Source: a bacterium (GTDB taxonomy: Bacteria > Verrucomicrobiota > Verrucomicrobiia > Limisphaerales > UBA11358). Taken from it: DNA of 64,000 bases. The position numbers and the translations under genes are program-made. Below are positions 1-9,406 of this stretch, piece by piece (position 1 is the first letter of the stretch; every line of letters begins with the position of its first letter). The notes beneath the pieces are model-generated. The model was not told where the DNA came from. It saw only the letters and a list, made by a program, of their open reading frames with translations, and did not search any database. The stretch spans positions 1-64,000 of the forward strand of contig JAJXXW010000030.1 of assembly GCA_021780905.1 (NCBI GenBank), in the 5' to 3' direction.

Positions 1-57
1 GTTGCGCAGGATCGCAGCAAATCACCCGCGCCGATACAACTAATTTGGCGCGCCGGA

Positions 58-753
58 TTACTCGCCGCCTTCCATGTGGCAATACATCGTCTGCAGCGCG
101 ATTTTTCCCGGCCCGGTGAACCGGTTCCAGACGATTTGTCCGGCGCTCGCAAAAAACCCGGTGGAAAGTTTTTGGAACATCGTCTGCATCTGCACCGTGC
201 GATCCTTGTAGATCCAGCCGCCTGGCTCGATGTCAATCGCCTCGCCCGCCGCGAGCGTGACCTCGAACACATTGCCGAAACCGTGCAGCCAGAGAATGCC
301 CTCGCGCTGCGGACAGGAAAAGGTGTCAATGAAAAACCCCGTGCCGCCGAGCAGCATGTTCGCCGCGCCGCGCACGCGTGTGAAGGTGTATTCCACATTG
401 TCCGTGGCGGCCAGCCATTGATGCTCACGCACGTCCACGCTCTCGCCGGGCTGGAGATGCAAGCCGAACACATGGCCCGCGCCGTCGCGGCTGAAGGCGA
501 TGCGCCCCGGCCCGCTCGCGCCGGTCAGCAGGAACGGCATCCCGGCGAGCATCCGCTTGAACGCGCCTTTCATCGGGTGCAGCGCGATCTGCACCGCCGG
601 GTCTTTCCACAGCAGAATGTGATGCTCGAAATAAACGCCGGTGTGGCTCAATTCCAGATGCAGCGCCGGCACCAGTTCGCCCTCGATGTGGTAGGTGACG
701 CCGCCGAAGGTTTCGTTCTGGACGTTGGTGGTCAATTGGACGGGGACAGGCAT
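58..753 (-). CDS. AIM24 (DUF124) family protein
   Basis: Translation from MPVPVQLTTNVQ; glycine-rich beta repeats (GPGRIAFSRDGAGHVFGLHLQPGESVDV, GTGFFIDTFSCPQREGILWLHGFGNVFEVTL) typical of AIM24. Start placed at internal Met rather than ORF start 828. Confidence 0.8.
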   Translation of the reverse strand: MPVPVQLTTNVQNETFGGVTYHIEGELVPALHLELSHTGVYFEHHILLWKDPAVQIALHPMKGAFKRMLAGMPFLLTGASGPGRIAFSRDGAGHVFGLHLQPGESVDVREHQWLAATDNVEYTFTRVRGAANMLLGGTGFFIDTFSCPQREGILWLHGFGNVFEVTLAAGEAIDIEPGGWIYKDRTVQMQTMFQKLSTGFFASAGQIVWNRFTGPGKIALQTMYCHMEGGE

Positions 754-997
754 AGATTTTAATTTGATTGAGGTTTGAAGTCGGGCCGCATTGAAAGGCT
801 GCCGGGAGTCGCCGTCAAGTCTTTCCAAACCAGCCGGCCCGAGAGGAGCCGACGGATTCGCCCGGCACGCAAATAATCAAATAAATTCAGCCTACTGCAC
901 CGTCCGTTGGTGCCCGCCGCCGTCTCTTGTAGAAATTGGTCGAGCACCTGGAGATAGCCATCCAGTGAATCGCCGGCATCGGGACCGAGGTCGCGCT

Positions 998-1260
998 TCA
1001 GTTGCCGCAACTGGTCGGCAGCCGACCGGTGATCTCGCAACGGTGCTGGAAGACATTGAGATGTCGCCATGTCAGCACTTCGATGTGGTCGCAGCAGAAA
1101 ACCAACCCACCTTCTTCAGGACAGCACACCCACTCCCAAAGCTTGGCGTCTCGCGGATCTCCAAAAATACCGTCCCGCTTTCCCGCTCCAACCGGCTTTG
1201 GATCACTTCCCAGTTCAAGCCCTACCCCAGCAGTTCGTGAAATAGTTTTTCAGGCGTCAT
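998..1260 (-). pseudogene. N-terminal remnant of an ISL3-like transposase
   Basis: Minus-strand translation MTPEKLFHELLG*GLNWEVIQSRLERESGTVFLEIRET / KLWEWVCCPEEGGLVFCCDHIEVLTWRHLNVFQHRCEITGRLPTSCGN*; TWRHLNxFQHRC-like motif; one internal TAG and one frameshift. Confidence 0.55.
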
Positions 1261-1433
1261 CCCCTCAGCCTATCCAACTCATATTTCTATTCCGCCGAAA
1301 ACAGCGGGAAACCTGGTTTCACAAAATAATTTTTTGATTACCAGGCAGTTATGGCATAATTATGAAATATCTTGGCAACTTTCGCGTCCAATGCTCGTTA
1401 AAAGAACCGAGTGCAAAACTGAATCAACCTTTT

Positions 1434-3023
1434 ATGAAAAATTATTTTATCTCCAAAACCTCCGTCGCCGTGGCGGGCATAATCGCCTTGGCGACCGGCC
1501 CGGCCGGCGTTATCACTGCCCAGCCCGTTACGACGGCGGCGTATGCCGGGACCTTGCCCGCCAACATTCCGCCCGGCAGCCCGGCGGCGGAAGTCGTCAA
1601 ACTCGCACAGGCCGGCGTGGATGCTGGTGTCATCCTGTCGTATATTTCGAGTTGTCCGAGCGCGTTCAATCTCGACGCGGATCAAATCATTTCGCTCAAC
1701 GACGCCGGCGTCTCCACCGACATGATGAACGCCATGATGGCGCACGACCAAAATCTTTCGGCGGCCGTTGCTCCGCCCCCGGCGGAGGCCGGCTCCCCAG
1801 CGCCTGTGGAAAACGTGGACAGCACGCCGCCAGCCACACCGGTCACCGCGAATGATTTTGACAACACGTTGTCGCCTTATGGTCAATGGGTGGTCGTGGA
1901 GGGTTACGGTCGCTGCTGGCGTCCGACCACGGTGATTTACGATTCGGCCTGGCAGCCTTACTGCGACCGGGGACACTGGGTTTACACGGATTGCGGCTGG
2001 TATTGGCAGTCGGATTATGCATGGGGCATGACGTTCCACTACGGCCGCTGGTTTCATCATATGGATTATGGCTGGTGCTGGTATCCGGACACGGTGTGGG
2101 CGCCCTCCTGGGTGACGTGGCGGTCTGGCGGCGATTATTGCGGCTGGGCGCCGCTGCCGCCGTTTGCCGAATATCGTCCGGGCCTGGGCTTTTATTATCG
2201 CGGCGCGAGCGTGTCCATGGGCTTTGATTTTGGACTTGATGCGGGCTGTTTCGCGTTCGTCTCGGCCGACCACTTTTGCGACCGGAATCCACGCAGCTAC
2301 TGTATCTCGCAGGACCGCGTGCCGCAAATTTACCACCAAACAACGGTGATCAATAATTACTATGAGAACAACCATACGATCATTAATCGCGGAATTTCCG
2401 TGCAACGAATCACTACCGTGACGCATCGGGAAATTACGCCCGTCCATGTCGGCTCGCTGCCGAATGCCGAACGGCAAGGCTGGCGTGGCCCGGTGGACAG
2501 AACGGCGGGGCGAAATGTCAGCCCCCACAACAGCCAGATTCGCAACAGCCCGGCCTGGCACAACCATAACAATAACGGCAACGCCGGCCTGCGCCAGAGT
2601 TTCAATCCGACAGCGGAACTCAGGCAACCTGGCAACAGTTCGATTGAGCAGCCCCGCCAGTCGGTGTCCCCGTTTACGCCCTACGCCACGGTGCCGTCGC
2701 ATCACAACTTGCCAACACCCGCTCCGGCCACACCGCCGCCGCTGGAGCAGACTCGGCCACACACCCCCCGCGCGCCGGCCGTGAATCCCGCTTGGCAAAA
2801 CAATGACTGGCAAAATCGCCGAATGACACGCGGTCCCGACAACTACCCGCCAGCGCATGGTGCCTGGCAGTTGGAACAGCATCGTCCCGCCGGGCCGCAA
2901 GCACAGCCCCGACCGGCCGAGCCGGTGCAGCCGCGCAACTACACGGCCCCGGCTCCGGCCGCCAGTCCGTCGCACAGTTCCAGCAACAACCTGGGCTCCG
3001 GCCGGGATTGGCGCAACAACTAA
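1434..3023 (+). CDS. DUF6600-type Trp/Tyr-rich secreted protein with disordered Pro/Asn-rich tail
   Basis: Signal-like N-terminus MKNYFISKTSVAVAGIIALA; repeated GRWFHHMDYGWCWYPDTVWAPSWVTWRSGGDYCGWAPLPP pattern. Confidence 0.7.
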   Translation: MKNYFISKTSVAVAGIIALATGPAGVITAQPVTTAAYAGTLPANIPPGSPAAEVVKLAQAGVDAGVILSYISSCPSAFNLDADQIISLNDAGVSTDMMNAMMAHDQNLSAAVAPPPAEAGSPAPVENVDSTPPATPVTANDFDNTLSPYGQWVVVEGYGRCWRPTTVIYDSAWQPYCDRGHWVYTDCGWYWQSDYAWGMTFHYGRWFHHMDYGWCWYPDTVWAPSWVTWRSGGDYCGWAPLPPFAEYRPGLGFYYRGASVSMGFDFGLDAGCFAFVSADHFCDRNPRSYCISQDRVPQIYHQTTVINNYYENNHTIINRGISVQRITTVTHREITPVHVGSLPNAERQGWRGPVDRTAGRNVSPHNSQIRNSPAWHNHNNNGNAGLRQSFNPTAELRQPGNSSIEQPRQSVSPFTPYATVPSHHNLPTPAPATPPPLEQTRPHTPRAPAVNPAWQNNDWQNRRMTRGPDNYPPAHGAWQLEQHRPAGPQAQPRPAEPVQPRNYTAPAPAASPSHSSSNNLGSGRDWRNN

Positions 3024-3043
3024 CATGTGAGACAGAATACCGG

Positions 3044-3075
3044 AACGCCGCGATGGCAACGTCGCGGCGTTTTTG
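3044..3075 (+). terminator. Intrinsic terminator
   Basis: Perfect 10-bp stem AACGCCGCGA (3044-3053) / TCGCGGCGTT (3062-3071) followed by T-rich run, just after the DUF6600 ORF. Confidence 0.8.
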
Positions 3076-3141
3076 CTTTTGCAAGTTCGCCGCCACTGGC
3101 AAAGTTTCCGCGTGGGAATTTCCGTCCAGCAGTTTGAGCAG

Positions 3142-3723
3142 ATGCAGGCGCGCCTCAACGGCCGGCCAGCGCGTGGCCGCAGCATTTCCCCACTCGTCAC
3201 TCGCCACTCGCCACTCATCACGCCAAAAACCATTCTGGGCATTGATCCGTCGGTGCGTGGCACCGGTTACGGCGTCATCCGCTTGGAGAAATCCGGTCCA
3301 GTCGTGCTGGCGCAGGGAACGATTTCCTGCCCGAAAGATTGGGAGCGCTCGCGCTGCCTGGCTAAAATTTCGCAAACGCTCCGCGAGATTCTGTGTCTAT
3401 ACCAGCCGACGGTTTGTGTGGTCGAAGGACTTTTCTTTGCGCAGAATCTGAAGACGGCCATCATCATGGGCGAGGCGCGCGGCGCGGCGATGGCGGCGAT
3501 TGCCGAGGCCGGCTTGGACATTTATGAAATCGCCACGCGCAAGGTGAAGCAGGCTATCGTCGGCTACGGCGCGGCACAAAAACTTGCCGTCGCCAAAATG
3601 GTGCAACGGATGTTGAAACTCGCCGAGTTGCCCGCGCCCGACGCGGCGGACGCGCTCGCGCTGGCACTGACGCATGCGCAGGAAAATTCGCGGCACGGTT
3701 TGAATGCGCCGAAAAAAATTTGA
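3142..3723 (+). CDS. ruvC: Crossover junction endodeoxyribonuclease RuvC
   Basis: ILGIDPSVRGTGYGVI, VVEGLFFAQNLKTAIIMGEARGAAM, DAADALALALTHAQ. Exact start uncertain because a heptamer tract lies at the N-terminus. Confidence 0.93.
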   Translation: MQARLNGRPARGRSISPLVTRHSPLITPKTILGIDPSVRGTGYGVIRLEKSGPVVLAQGTISCPKDWERSRCLAKISQTLREILCLYQPTVCVVEGLFFAQNLKTAIIMGEARGAAMAAIAEAGLDIYEIATRKVKQAIVGYGAAQKLAVAKMVQRMLKLAELPAPDAADALALALTHAQENSRHGLNAPKKI

Positions 3724-3730
3724 GATATGC

Positions 3731-3823
3731 ATGCCGACAAAGTTTTCTCCATTATTTGCAAGCCCTTTGACGATCATCATTCCACTCGCTGTGATTGTAA
3801 TCATAGGCCTGTATTGGTTTTAG
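3731..3823 (+). CDS. Candidate 30-aa single-TM peptide between ruvC and ruvA
   Basis: ATG...TAG encoding MPTKFSPLFASPLTIIIPLAVIVIIGLYWF; below the size of the supplied ORF track. Confidence 0.3.
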   Translation: MPTKFSPLFASPLTIIIPLAVIVIIGLYWF

Positions 3824-3842
3824 GGGCTGGACAAAAATAAAG

Positions 3843-4445
3843 ATGATAACTTTTCTCCAAGGCAAACTCATCGAATCGCTCCCCACTCAAGTCGTGGTGG
3901 AGGTGAACGGCATCGGCTACGAAGTGCTGATGCCGCTCTCTTCCTTTGACAAACTACCACCCATCGGCGGCGGGGTGAAACTGCTCACGCAGCTCATCGT
4001 GCGTGAGGATGCACATGTTCTTTACGGCTTTGCGACGCCAGCGGAGCGCGATTTGTTCCGGCTGCTCATCAACCATGTCAGCGGCATCGGCCCGAAAACC
4101 GCGCTGAACATCTTGAGCGGCATGAACGTCGTGGCTTTTCGCGGCGCGGTGGCGAACAGCGACGTAAAGTCGCTCTCGCAGATTTCCGGCGTCGGCAAAA
4201 AGACCGCCGAGCGCATCGTCGTTGAGTTGCGCGACAAAATCGGCGCCGCCGGCGCGCTGGAGGCCGCGAGCGCCAAACATTCGCTTTCCCCCGACGACCA
4301 GAAAACCAACGACGCCACGCTCGCGCTCATGGCGCTCGGCTTCAAACAAATCGAGGCGCACGACGCCGTCCGCGCCGCCCTGACGATGCTGGGTTCGACG
4401 GCGACCGTGGAACAACTCGTGCGCGCCTGCCTGAAGAAAGGTTGA
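3843..4445 (+). CDS. ruvA: Holliday junction branch migration protein RuvA
   Basis: MITFLQGKLIESLPTQVVVEVNGIGYEV, HVSGIGPKTALNILSG, ISGVGKKTAERIVVELRDK. Confidence 0.95.
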   Translation: MITFLQGKLIESLPTQVVVEVNGIGYEVLMPLSSFDKLPPIGGGVKLLTQLIVREDAHVLYGFATPAERDLFRLLINHVSGIGPKTALNILSGMNVVAFRGAVANSDVKSLSQISGVGKKTAERIVVELRDKIGAAGALEAASAKHSLSPDDQKTNDATLALMALGFKQIEAHDAVRAALTMLGSTATVEQLVRACLKKG

Positions 4446-4455
4446 AATGGCAAAA

Positions 4456-4546
4456 CCTTCAACCTTCGACGCCCAACATCCAGGGTTGGGACGGCCGGCC
4501 ATTTATTGCGCGCTGAAAGTTGGACGTCGAATGTCGAATACTTGAA
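4456..4546. repeat. Paired heptamer-tract element
   Basis: CCTTCAA-CCTTCGA-CGCCCAA-CATCCAG (4456-4483), 35-bp spacer, GTTGGAC-GTCGAAT-GTCGAAT-ACTTGAA (4519-4546), partly inverted, ending 13 bp before the next start codon. Confidence 0.6.
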
Positions 4547-4559
4547 CTTTTAATTTCCC

Positions 4560-5279
4560 ATGTCCACCATTCCGCTCCAGAAACCGACAACCGGGCCCCA
4601 GCGCCCGAAATCCGGCGTGGTGATTCCGCATCCGCCCAAATGGCACCAGCGGCTGGCGGCGTTTTTGCTTTTCATTTCGCTGCGCGGCCTGTTGCTCACG
4701 GTGCGCTGCCGGTTGAAAACCCGTTCGGAATTTTTTTCGCCGGGTGCCCCGACGCCGGTCATCTTCTGCATCTGGCACAACCGGCTGGCGACGTGCGTAA
4801 AGGTTCTGGATGTCCACCGCCGGCCGCATAATGCCGGCGCGGGCATGGCGGCACTGGTGAGCGCGAGCAAAGACGGCGCGTTTCTGTCCCGCACGCTCGA
4901 ATGGTTTGGCGTCCAGCCCGTGCGCGGCTCCAGCAGCCGGCGCGGCGCGCAGGCGATGCTCGAAATGACGACCTGGGCGCAACGCGGCCATGACCTGACC
5001 ATCACGCCCGACGGCCCGCGCGGGCCGTGCTACGAAGTTCAGGAAGGCATCATCTCGCTGGCGCAATTGACCGGCCTGCCGATTGTGCCGGTGGCACTGA
5101 ATCTAAACTGGAAAATCCGCATCAAAAGCTGGGACCGGTTTCAGATTCCGCTGCCGTTCGCGCGCTGCGAGGTGTGCGTGGGTAAGCCCATCCGGGTGCC
5201 CTCCGACGTGACCGACGATGAACGGAGACAGTTGCGTCAACAACTTCAAGCCGAACTGCGCGCCCTCACGCGCGACTGA
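4560..5279 (+). CDS. DUF374-type lysophospholipid acyltransferase family protein
   Basis: IFCIWHNRL, LVSASKDGAFLSRTLEWFGVQPVRGSSSRRGAQAM, ITPDGPRGPCYEVQEGIISLAQLTGLPIVPV. Confidence 0.85.
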   Translation: MSTIPLQKPTTGPQRPKSGVVIPHPPKWHQRLAAFLLFISLRGLLLTVRCRLKTRSEFFSPGAPTPVIFCIWHNRLATCVKVLDVHRRPHNAGAGMAALVSASKDGAFLSRTLEWFGVQPVRGSSSRRGAQAMLEMTTWAQRGHDLTITPDGPRGPCYEVQEGIISLAQLTGLPIVPVALNLNWKIRIKSWDRFQIPLPFARCEVCVGKPIRVPSDVTDDERRQLRQQLQAELRALTRD

Positions 5280-5282
5280 AAC

Positions 5283-7643
5283 ATGATCGCCCGCGTCAGC
5301 CTGGAAATCGCCCTGCGGAAGGAATTTGATTACTTGATTCCGGCGGCGCTGGCCGGACAGGTGGACGTGGGCAGCCGCGTGCAGGTGCCGTTCGGTCCGC
5401 GCAAACTTCTCGGCGTCGTCACCGCCGTCGCCGAGGAATCCGGCCACGCCAAGCTCAAGCCCATCCTCAAAGTCATCGGCGCGGACACGCTCGTTACGCC
5501 GAAAGTTTTGCGGCTCGCACGCTGGATCGGCGAGTATTACTGCTGCGCGCCGGAGATCGCGCTCAAATCGGTTCTGCCCGAAGCCGTGCGAAAAGAAGAC
5601 GCGGGCTGGCGCGAGCGGCTGTTTGTCCGCGCGCTGGCGGTGAGCGGAGAATTTCCCAAGCTGCCCAAGCGCCAGCAGGAGGTCTGGAACATCGTTGAGG
5701 AACGTCAGGGTATTTTGTTGTCCGAGCTCGTCGAACTGGCGGGAACCACCGCCTCCACGGTCCGCAAGCTGGAAGACCGTGGGCTGATCCGCATCGCCAA
5801 TGAAATATCCGAGCGCGATCCTTACGCGAAGGAAACCATTCTCGCCTCACAGCCGCTGACATTGAATCCGGCACAGGCGGTCGCGCTGGAAAAAATCAAG
5901 ACGGCGATGGATTCAAGAAGCACAGAATGCACCAGGCAGAATGCACAAGTGGCCGGAGCAAAACCGTCAACCGTCAACCATCAACCATCAACCTTTCTTC
6001 TCCACGGCGTCACCGGCAGCGGCAAGACGGAAATCTATCTGCAGGGCATCGCGCACGCGCTGGCAAAAGGCCACGGCGCGATTGTGCTCGTGCCGGAAAT
6101 TGCGCTGACGCCACAGACCGTCGAACGGTTCAAGGCGCGGTTCAGCTCGGGAAAATTGCAGACGCTGGTCGCGGTGTTGCATTCGCATCTGTCTGCTGGC
6201 GAGCGGCATGATGAGTGGCACAAAATCCGGCAGGGGCGCGCGCGCATCGTCATCGGCGCGCGCTCGGCGATTTTTGCGCCGGTCGAGCCGCTCGGCCTCG
6301 TCATTGTGGACGAGGAGCACGAGCAGACTTACAAGCAGGAAGAAGCGCCGCGCTACCATGCGCGTGATGTCGCCGTCATGCGCGGGCAGATGGAAAAAGC
6401 CGTGGTCGTGCTCGGCTCGGCCACGCCGTCACTGGAAAGTTTTTACAATTGCCGGAAGGGAAAATTCGCGCTGCTCGAACTGCCGCAGCGCGTGGATGAG
6501 CAAAAACTGCCGCACACCCGCGTCGTGGACATGCGGCAGACGGCGCGCGACGGCAAAGGTCCACCGCTGTTTTCGCCGCAGCTCAAGGAGGCGATCCAGC
6601 AGCGGCTGGAGCGCAAGGAGCAGACGATTTTATTTTTGAACCGGCGCGGTTATTCCACATCGCTGCAATGCCCCAAGTGCGGCCACGTTTGCGAATGCCC
6701 GAATTGCAGCATTGCGCTCACCTACCATCGCGCCGAACAGAAACTCGCCTGCCACATCTGCGGGCACAACGCGCAGGTCCCCGTCGTCTGCCCGAACGAA
6801 AAGTGCAAGAATCCCGCCATCCGGTTCGCCGGCACCGGCACGCAAAGGGTCGAGGAGACACTTGCGAAAATTTTTCCGCACGCGCGCATCCGGCGCATGG
6901 ACGCCGACACGATGAAGCGCAAGGACGATTACCGCGCGGTGCTCGGTGATTTTCGCGCGGGCAAAATTGACATTCTTGTCGGCACCCAGATGATCGCAAA
7001 GGGGCTGCATTTTCCAAACGTCACGCTCGTCGGCATCATTTACGCGGATTCGGCGCTGCACCAGCCGGATTTTCGCGCGGGCGAGCGCACCTTCCAACTG
7101 CTCACGCAGGTCGCCGGCCGCGCCGGCCGCGGCGATGTGGAAGGCGAAGTCTTCGTGCAGGCGTTCACGCCGTTTCATCCGGCGATCCAATACGCGCGGC
7201 GGCACGACTTCAACGGTTTCTTCGAGCAGGAACTGGAATTCCGCGCCCAGTTGAAATACCCGCCATTCAGCCGTGTCGCGCTGCTCACGCTCAAGGGGCG
7301 CAACGAGGAAAAAGTGAAATTCTCCGCCGAACACCTGAAACGCGAGCTGGAGAAAAAACTCAAATCGCGAGGCGGGGCGGGTGGTCCTTTACCCGCCGCC
7401 GATCGGCTCGCCGGCAACAGCGCCCACGAGGTGAAGCGCCCTGCCGGCTTCAAAGATTTGATGGTCGCCGGTCCCGCGCCCGCGCCGCTGCTGCGCGCGG
7501 AAAACTTTTACCGCTACCAAATCATGCTGCGGACGGGGGCAATGAGCGCGTTGAGCCGCGAACTTGCGGTGATCGTCCAATCGTTGACGCTGCCCGATGA
7601 CGTGACGCTGGCCGTGGATATTGATCCGGTGAGCTTGAGTTGA
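5283..7643 (+). CDS. priA: Primosomal protein N' (PriA helicase)
   Basis: FLLHGVTGSGKTEIY Walker A, IVDEEHEQTYKQEEAPRYHARDVAV, Cys-rich zinc region CPKCGHVCECPNCSIALTYH, QVAGRAGRGDVEGEV. Confidence 0.95.
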   Translation: MIARVSLEIALRKEFDYLIPAALAGQVDVGSRVQVPFGPRKLLGVVTAVAEESGHAKLKPILKVIGADTLVTPKVLRLARWIGEYYCCAPEIALKSVLPEAVRKEDAGWRERLFVRALAVSGEFPKLPKRQQEVWNIVEERQGILLSELVELAGTTASTVRKLEDRGLIRIANEISERDPYAKETILASQPLTLNPAQAVALEKIKTAMDSRSTECTRQNAQVAGAKPSTVNHQPSTFLLHGVTGSGKTEIYLQGIAHALAKGHGAIVLVPEIALTPQTVERFKARFSSGKLQTLVAVLHSHLSAGERHDEWHKIRQGRARIVIGARSAIFAPVEPLGLVIVDEEHEQTYKQEEAPRYHARDVAVMRGQMEKAVVVLGSATPSLESFYNCRKGKFALLELPQRVDEQKLPHTRVVDMRQTARDGKGPPLFSPQLKEAIQQRLERKEQTILFLNRRGYSTSLQCPKCGHVCECPNCSIALTYHRAEQKLACHICGHNAQVPVVCPNEKCKNPAIRFAGTGTQRVEETLAKIFPHARIRRMDADTMKRKDDYRAVLGDFRAGKIDILVGTQMIAKGLHFPNVTLVGIIYADSALHQPDFRAGERTFQLLTQVAGRAGRGDVEGEVFVQAFTPFHPAIQYARRHDFNGFFEQELEFRAQLKYPPFSRVALLTLKGRNEEKVKFSAEHLKRELEKKLKSRGGAGGPLPAADRLAGNSAHEVKRPAGFKDLMVAGPAPAPLLRAENFYRYQIMLRTGAMSALSRELAVIVQSLTLPDDVTLAVDIDPVSLS
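5916..5991. repeat. Two heptamer tracts inserted in frame in priA
   Basis: AGAAGCA-CAGAATG-CACCAGG-CAGAATG (5916-5943) and CCGTCAA-CCGTCAA-CCATCAA-CCATCAA (5964-5991); encode extra residues SRSTECTRQNAQVAGAKPSTVNHQPST just before Walker A. Confidence 0.7.
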
Positions 7644-7647
7644 TATG

Positions 7648-7669
7648 ACCCGGAAATGAGCCGGGTTTT
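7648..7669 (+). terminator. Intrinsic terminator after priA
   Basis: ACCCGG / CCGGGT stem with 7-nt loop then a short T run. Confidence 0.5.
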
Positions 7670-7672
7670 GGC

Positions 7673-7969
7673 GTGCTCCGCCGGGGGAAAATTGCCGCCG
7701 CAATTTTCGTGGCGGAAGTGAAGGCCGCGCGTGGCAAAGTGGCGTTGAAAACCCACCGGTTTGCCGAGGCGACGCAGCTACTCCGCGAGCGCGGCCTTAT
7801 CATTGCCGCAGCGGCCGAACAATTTATCACGCTGGCCGACGGACATTCCACCGCCGAGGTGATCCAGACGCTGGCCGCCGCCGGGTTCGCGATCGGGGGC
7901 CTCTGGCAGCACGAACAGACGGTCGAGAATTTTTATCTGGGCCTGATCAACCGCCAGGAAAAAAATTGA
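7673..7969 (+). pseudogene. C-terminal remnant of an ABC transporter ATPase
   Basis: 98 aa; ends STAEVIQTLAAAGFAIGGLWQHEQTVENFYLGLINRQ, like the C-terminal tail of ABC-2-type ATPases; no Walker A/B or signature motif, and the frame closes upstream at 7646. Confidence 0.5.
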
Positions 7970-7995
7970 ACATCCAACATCCAACGCTAATCATC
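7968..7995. repeat. Heptamer tract
   Basis: GAACATC-CAACATC-CAACGCT-AATCATC; a related, partly inverted GGCGTTG-AGTGTTG tract follows at 8026-8039. Confidence 0.55.
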
Positions 7996-8067
7996 GCAGG
8001 CCAGCTTGGCCGCGCCGCATTCCTGGGCGTTGAGTGTTGCCTGTGAATAATTCTTAATTGCCCCCTG

Positions 8068-8900
8068 TTGCTCGCCCAACTCAAAAATGAGCTGTGGAAG
8101 CTGTTTGGCAAAAAGCGCACCGACATCGGCTTTGGCGCGTTTCTGCTCGCGCAGACGGCGATGCTGCTCGCGTTCAAATACACGCGCTGGCAAAGCGATG
8201 TCGAGCGTCTGCTCAACGGCAACGGCTATCTCGCGGCGGAATTCGTCTCGATCCTCACGGTATCGGTCGTCATGCTGATTCCACAGATCATGCTGCTGAT
8301 GCCGCTCTACGCCACGCTGGTGGGTGGCGATCTGGTGGCCAAGGAGGCCGAGGACGGCACGCTGTGGATGATTCTCTCCCGGCCCATTTCGCGGCTGCGG
8401 CTGCTGTTCGTGAAATGGAGTGCGGGAATCATTTTTGCCGTCGTGCTCGTGCTGATGCCGGGCGGCACGGCGATGGGATTTGCCAGCCTGCTGTTTCCGT
8501 GGAAAGGCATGTTCATGTTTGCCCCCGGCCAGGCGTTCTGTGTTTTGACCGCGCACGAAGGACTGGTGCGGTTCATTTTCTCCCTGCTGTTCATGGCCGT
8601 GAACGCGAGCGTGATGGTCTCGGTCGCATTCATGTTCTCCTGGTTCAACATGAAACCGGCGGCGGCCACAATCCGGGCGCTCTCGTTTCTTTTTGTCAGC
8701 ATGGTCATGGAAAACATCCCGTTTTTGACCGCTACGGGGATTTCTTCATCACGCACCATTTCAAATGCTGGCTGCTGATTTTTTCCGAGCCGGCGCCTTG
8801 GACGCAGATCTGCCAGTCGGAAATCATCCTGTTTGCCGTCAGCGCGACCGCGTTCATCATCGGTGCCGTGGCGTTTCAAGTGCGCAGCATCAAGTCGTGA
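8068..8900 (+). pseudogene. ABC-2 type permease interrupted by a single frameshift
   Basis: Frame of 8068 encodes a multi-TM permease to ...MVMENIPFL; the remainder FDRYGDFFITHHFKCWLLIFSEPAPWTQICQSEIILFAVSATAFIIGAVAFQVRSIKS lies in the other frame. One extra T in the run near 8730 restores ENIPFFDRYGDFFITHHFKCW. Confidence 0.7.
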
Positions 8901-8923
8901 AAGCCCGACCGGGCCGGGCGCGG

Positions 8924-9298
8924 CTAATCTCTGCCTTTTATTTTGAACAGCGCGATGCGCCGCTGGTATTCCGCCTCGGAGACTTCGCGCGGGAAGGCTT
9001 TGCAGGTTTGTTGAAAGCCGGGAAAATTCCAGAGGTTCGGAAAATCCCGGCATTGCTGCGGCTTCACCGGCTGGACAGAGCAACCGTCGCCATCCAGAAA
9101 AACGCAGCCGCCATCCGCCTTTTCCTGCAAGGCCAGTCCGCCGCGATCCCAGCGCAGCCGCGTGAACTGCTGGATGAAATCGGCCTCGCCCAGGCCCTTG
9201 AACGCCGCCAGTCGGGTGATTTCCGCTTCCGTCATCCGCACCTGCCCCGGCCAGCGACAACAGGCCGTGCACCGCTGGCATTCGTAGAAAATCGGCAT
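8924..9298 (-). CDS. YkgJ family cysteine cluster protein
   Basis: FYECQRCTACCRWPGQVRMTEAEI, GCVFLDGDGCSVQPVKPQQCRDFP. Confidence 0.85.
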   Translation of the reverse strand: MPIFYECQRCTACCRWPGQVRMTEAEITRLAAFKGLGEADFIQQFTRLRWDRGGLALQEKADGGCVFLDGDGCSVQPVKPQQCRDFPNLWNFPGFQQTCKAFPREVSEAEYQRRIALFKIKGRD

Positions 9299-9406
9299 GA
9301 AGAAATTTTTGGGGATGGCTTTGGGATCATATTTTCATGCACGAAATTCCGGTTTCCGGTGCCGGCGCATGTAACAATACTTTCCAGATAACCTCCCTAG
9401 AAAAGC

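Noticed and set aside
759-1070. 103-aa minus-strand ORF near the ISL3 remnant
   Set aside because: Overlaps the transposase remnant in another frame and shows no recognisable domain.
1398-3263. 621-aa minus-strand ORF
   Set aside because: Antisense to the DUF6600 gene and ruvC start; Arg-rich with no recognisable motif.
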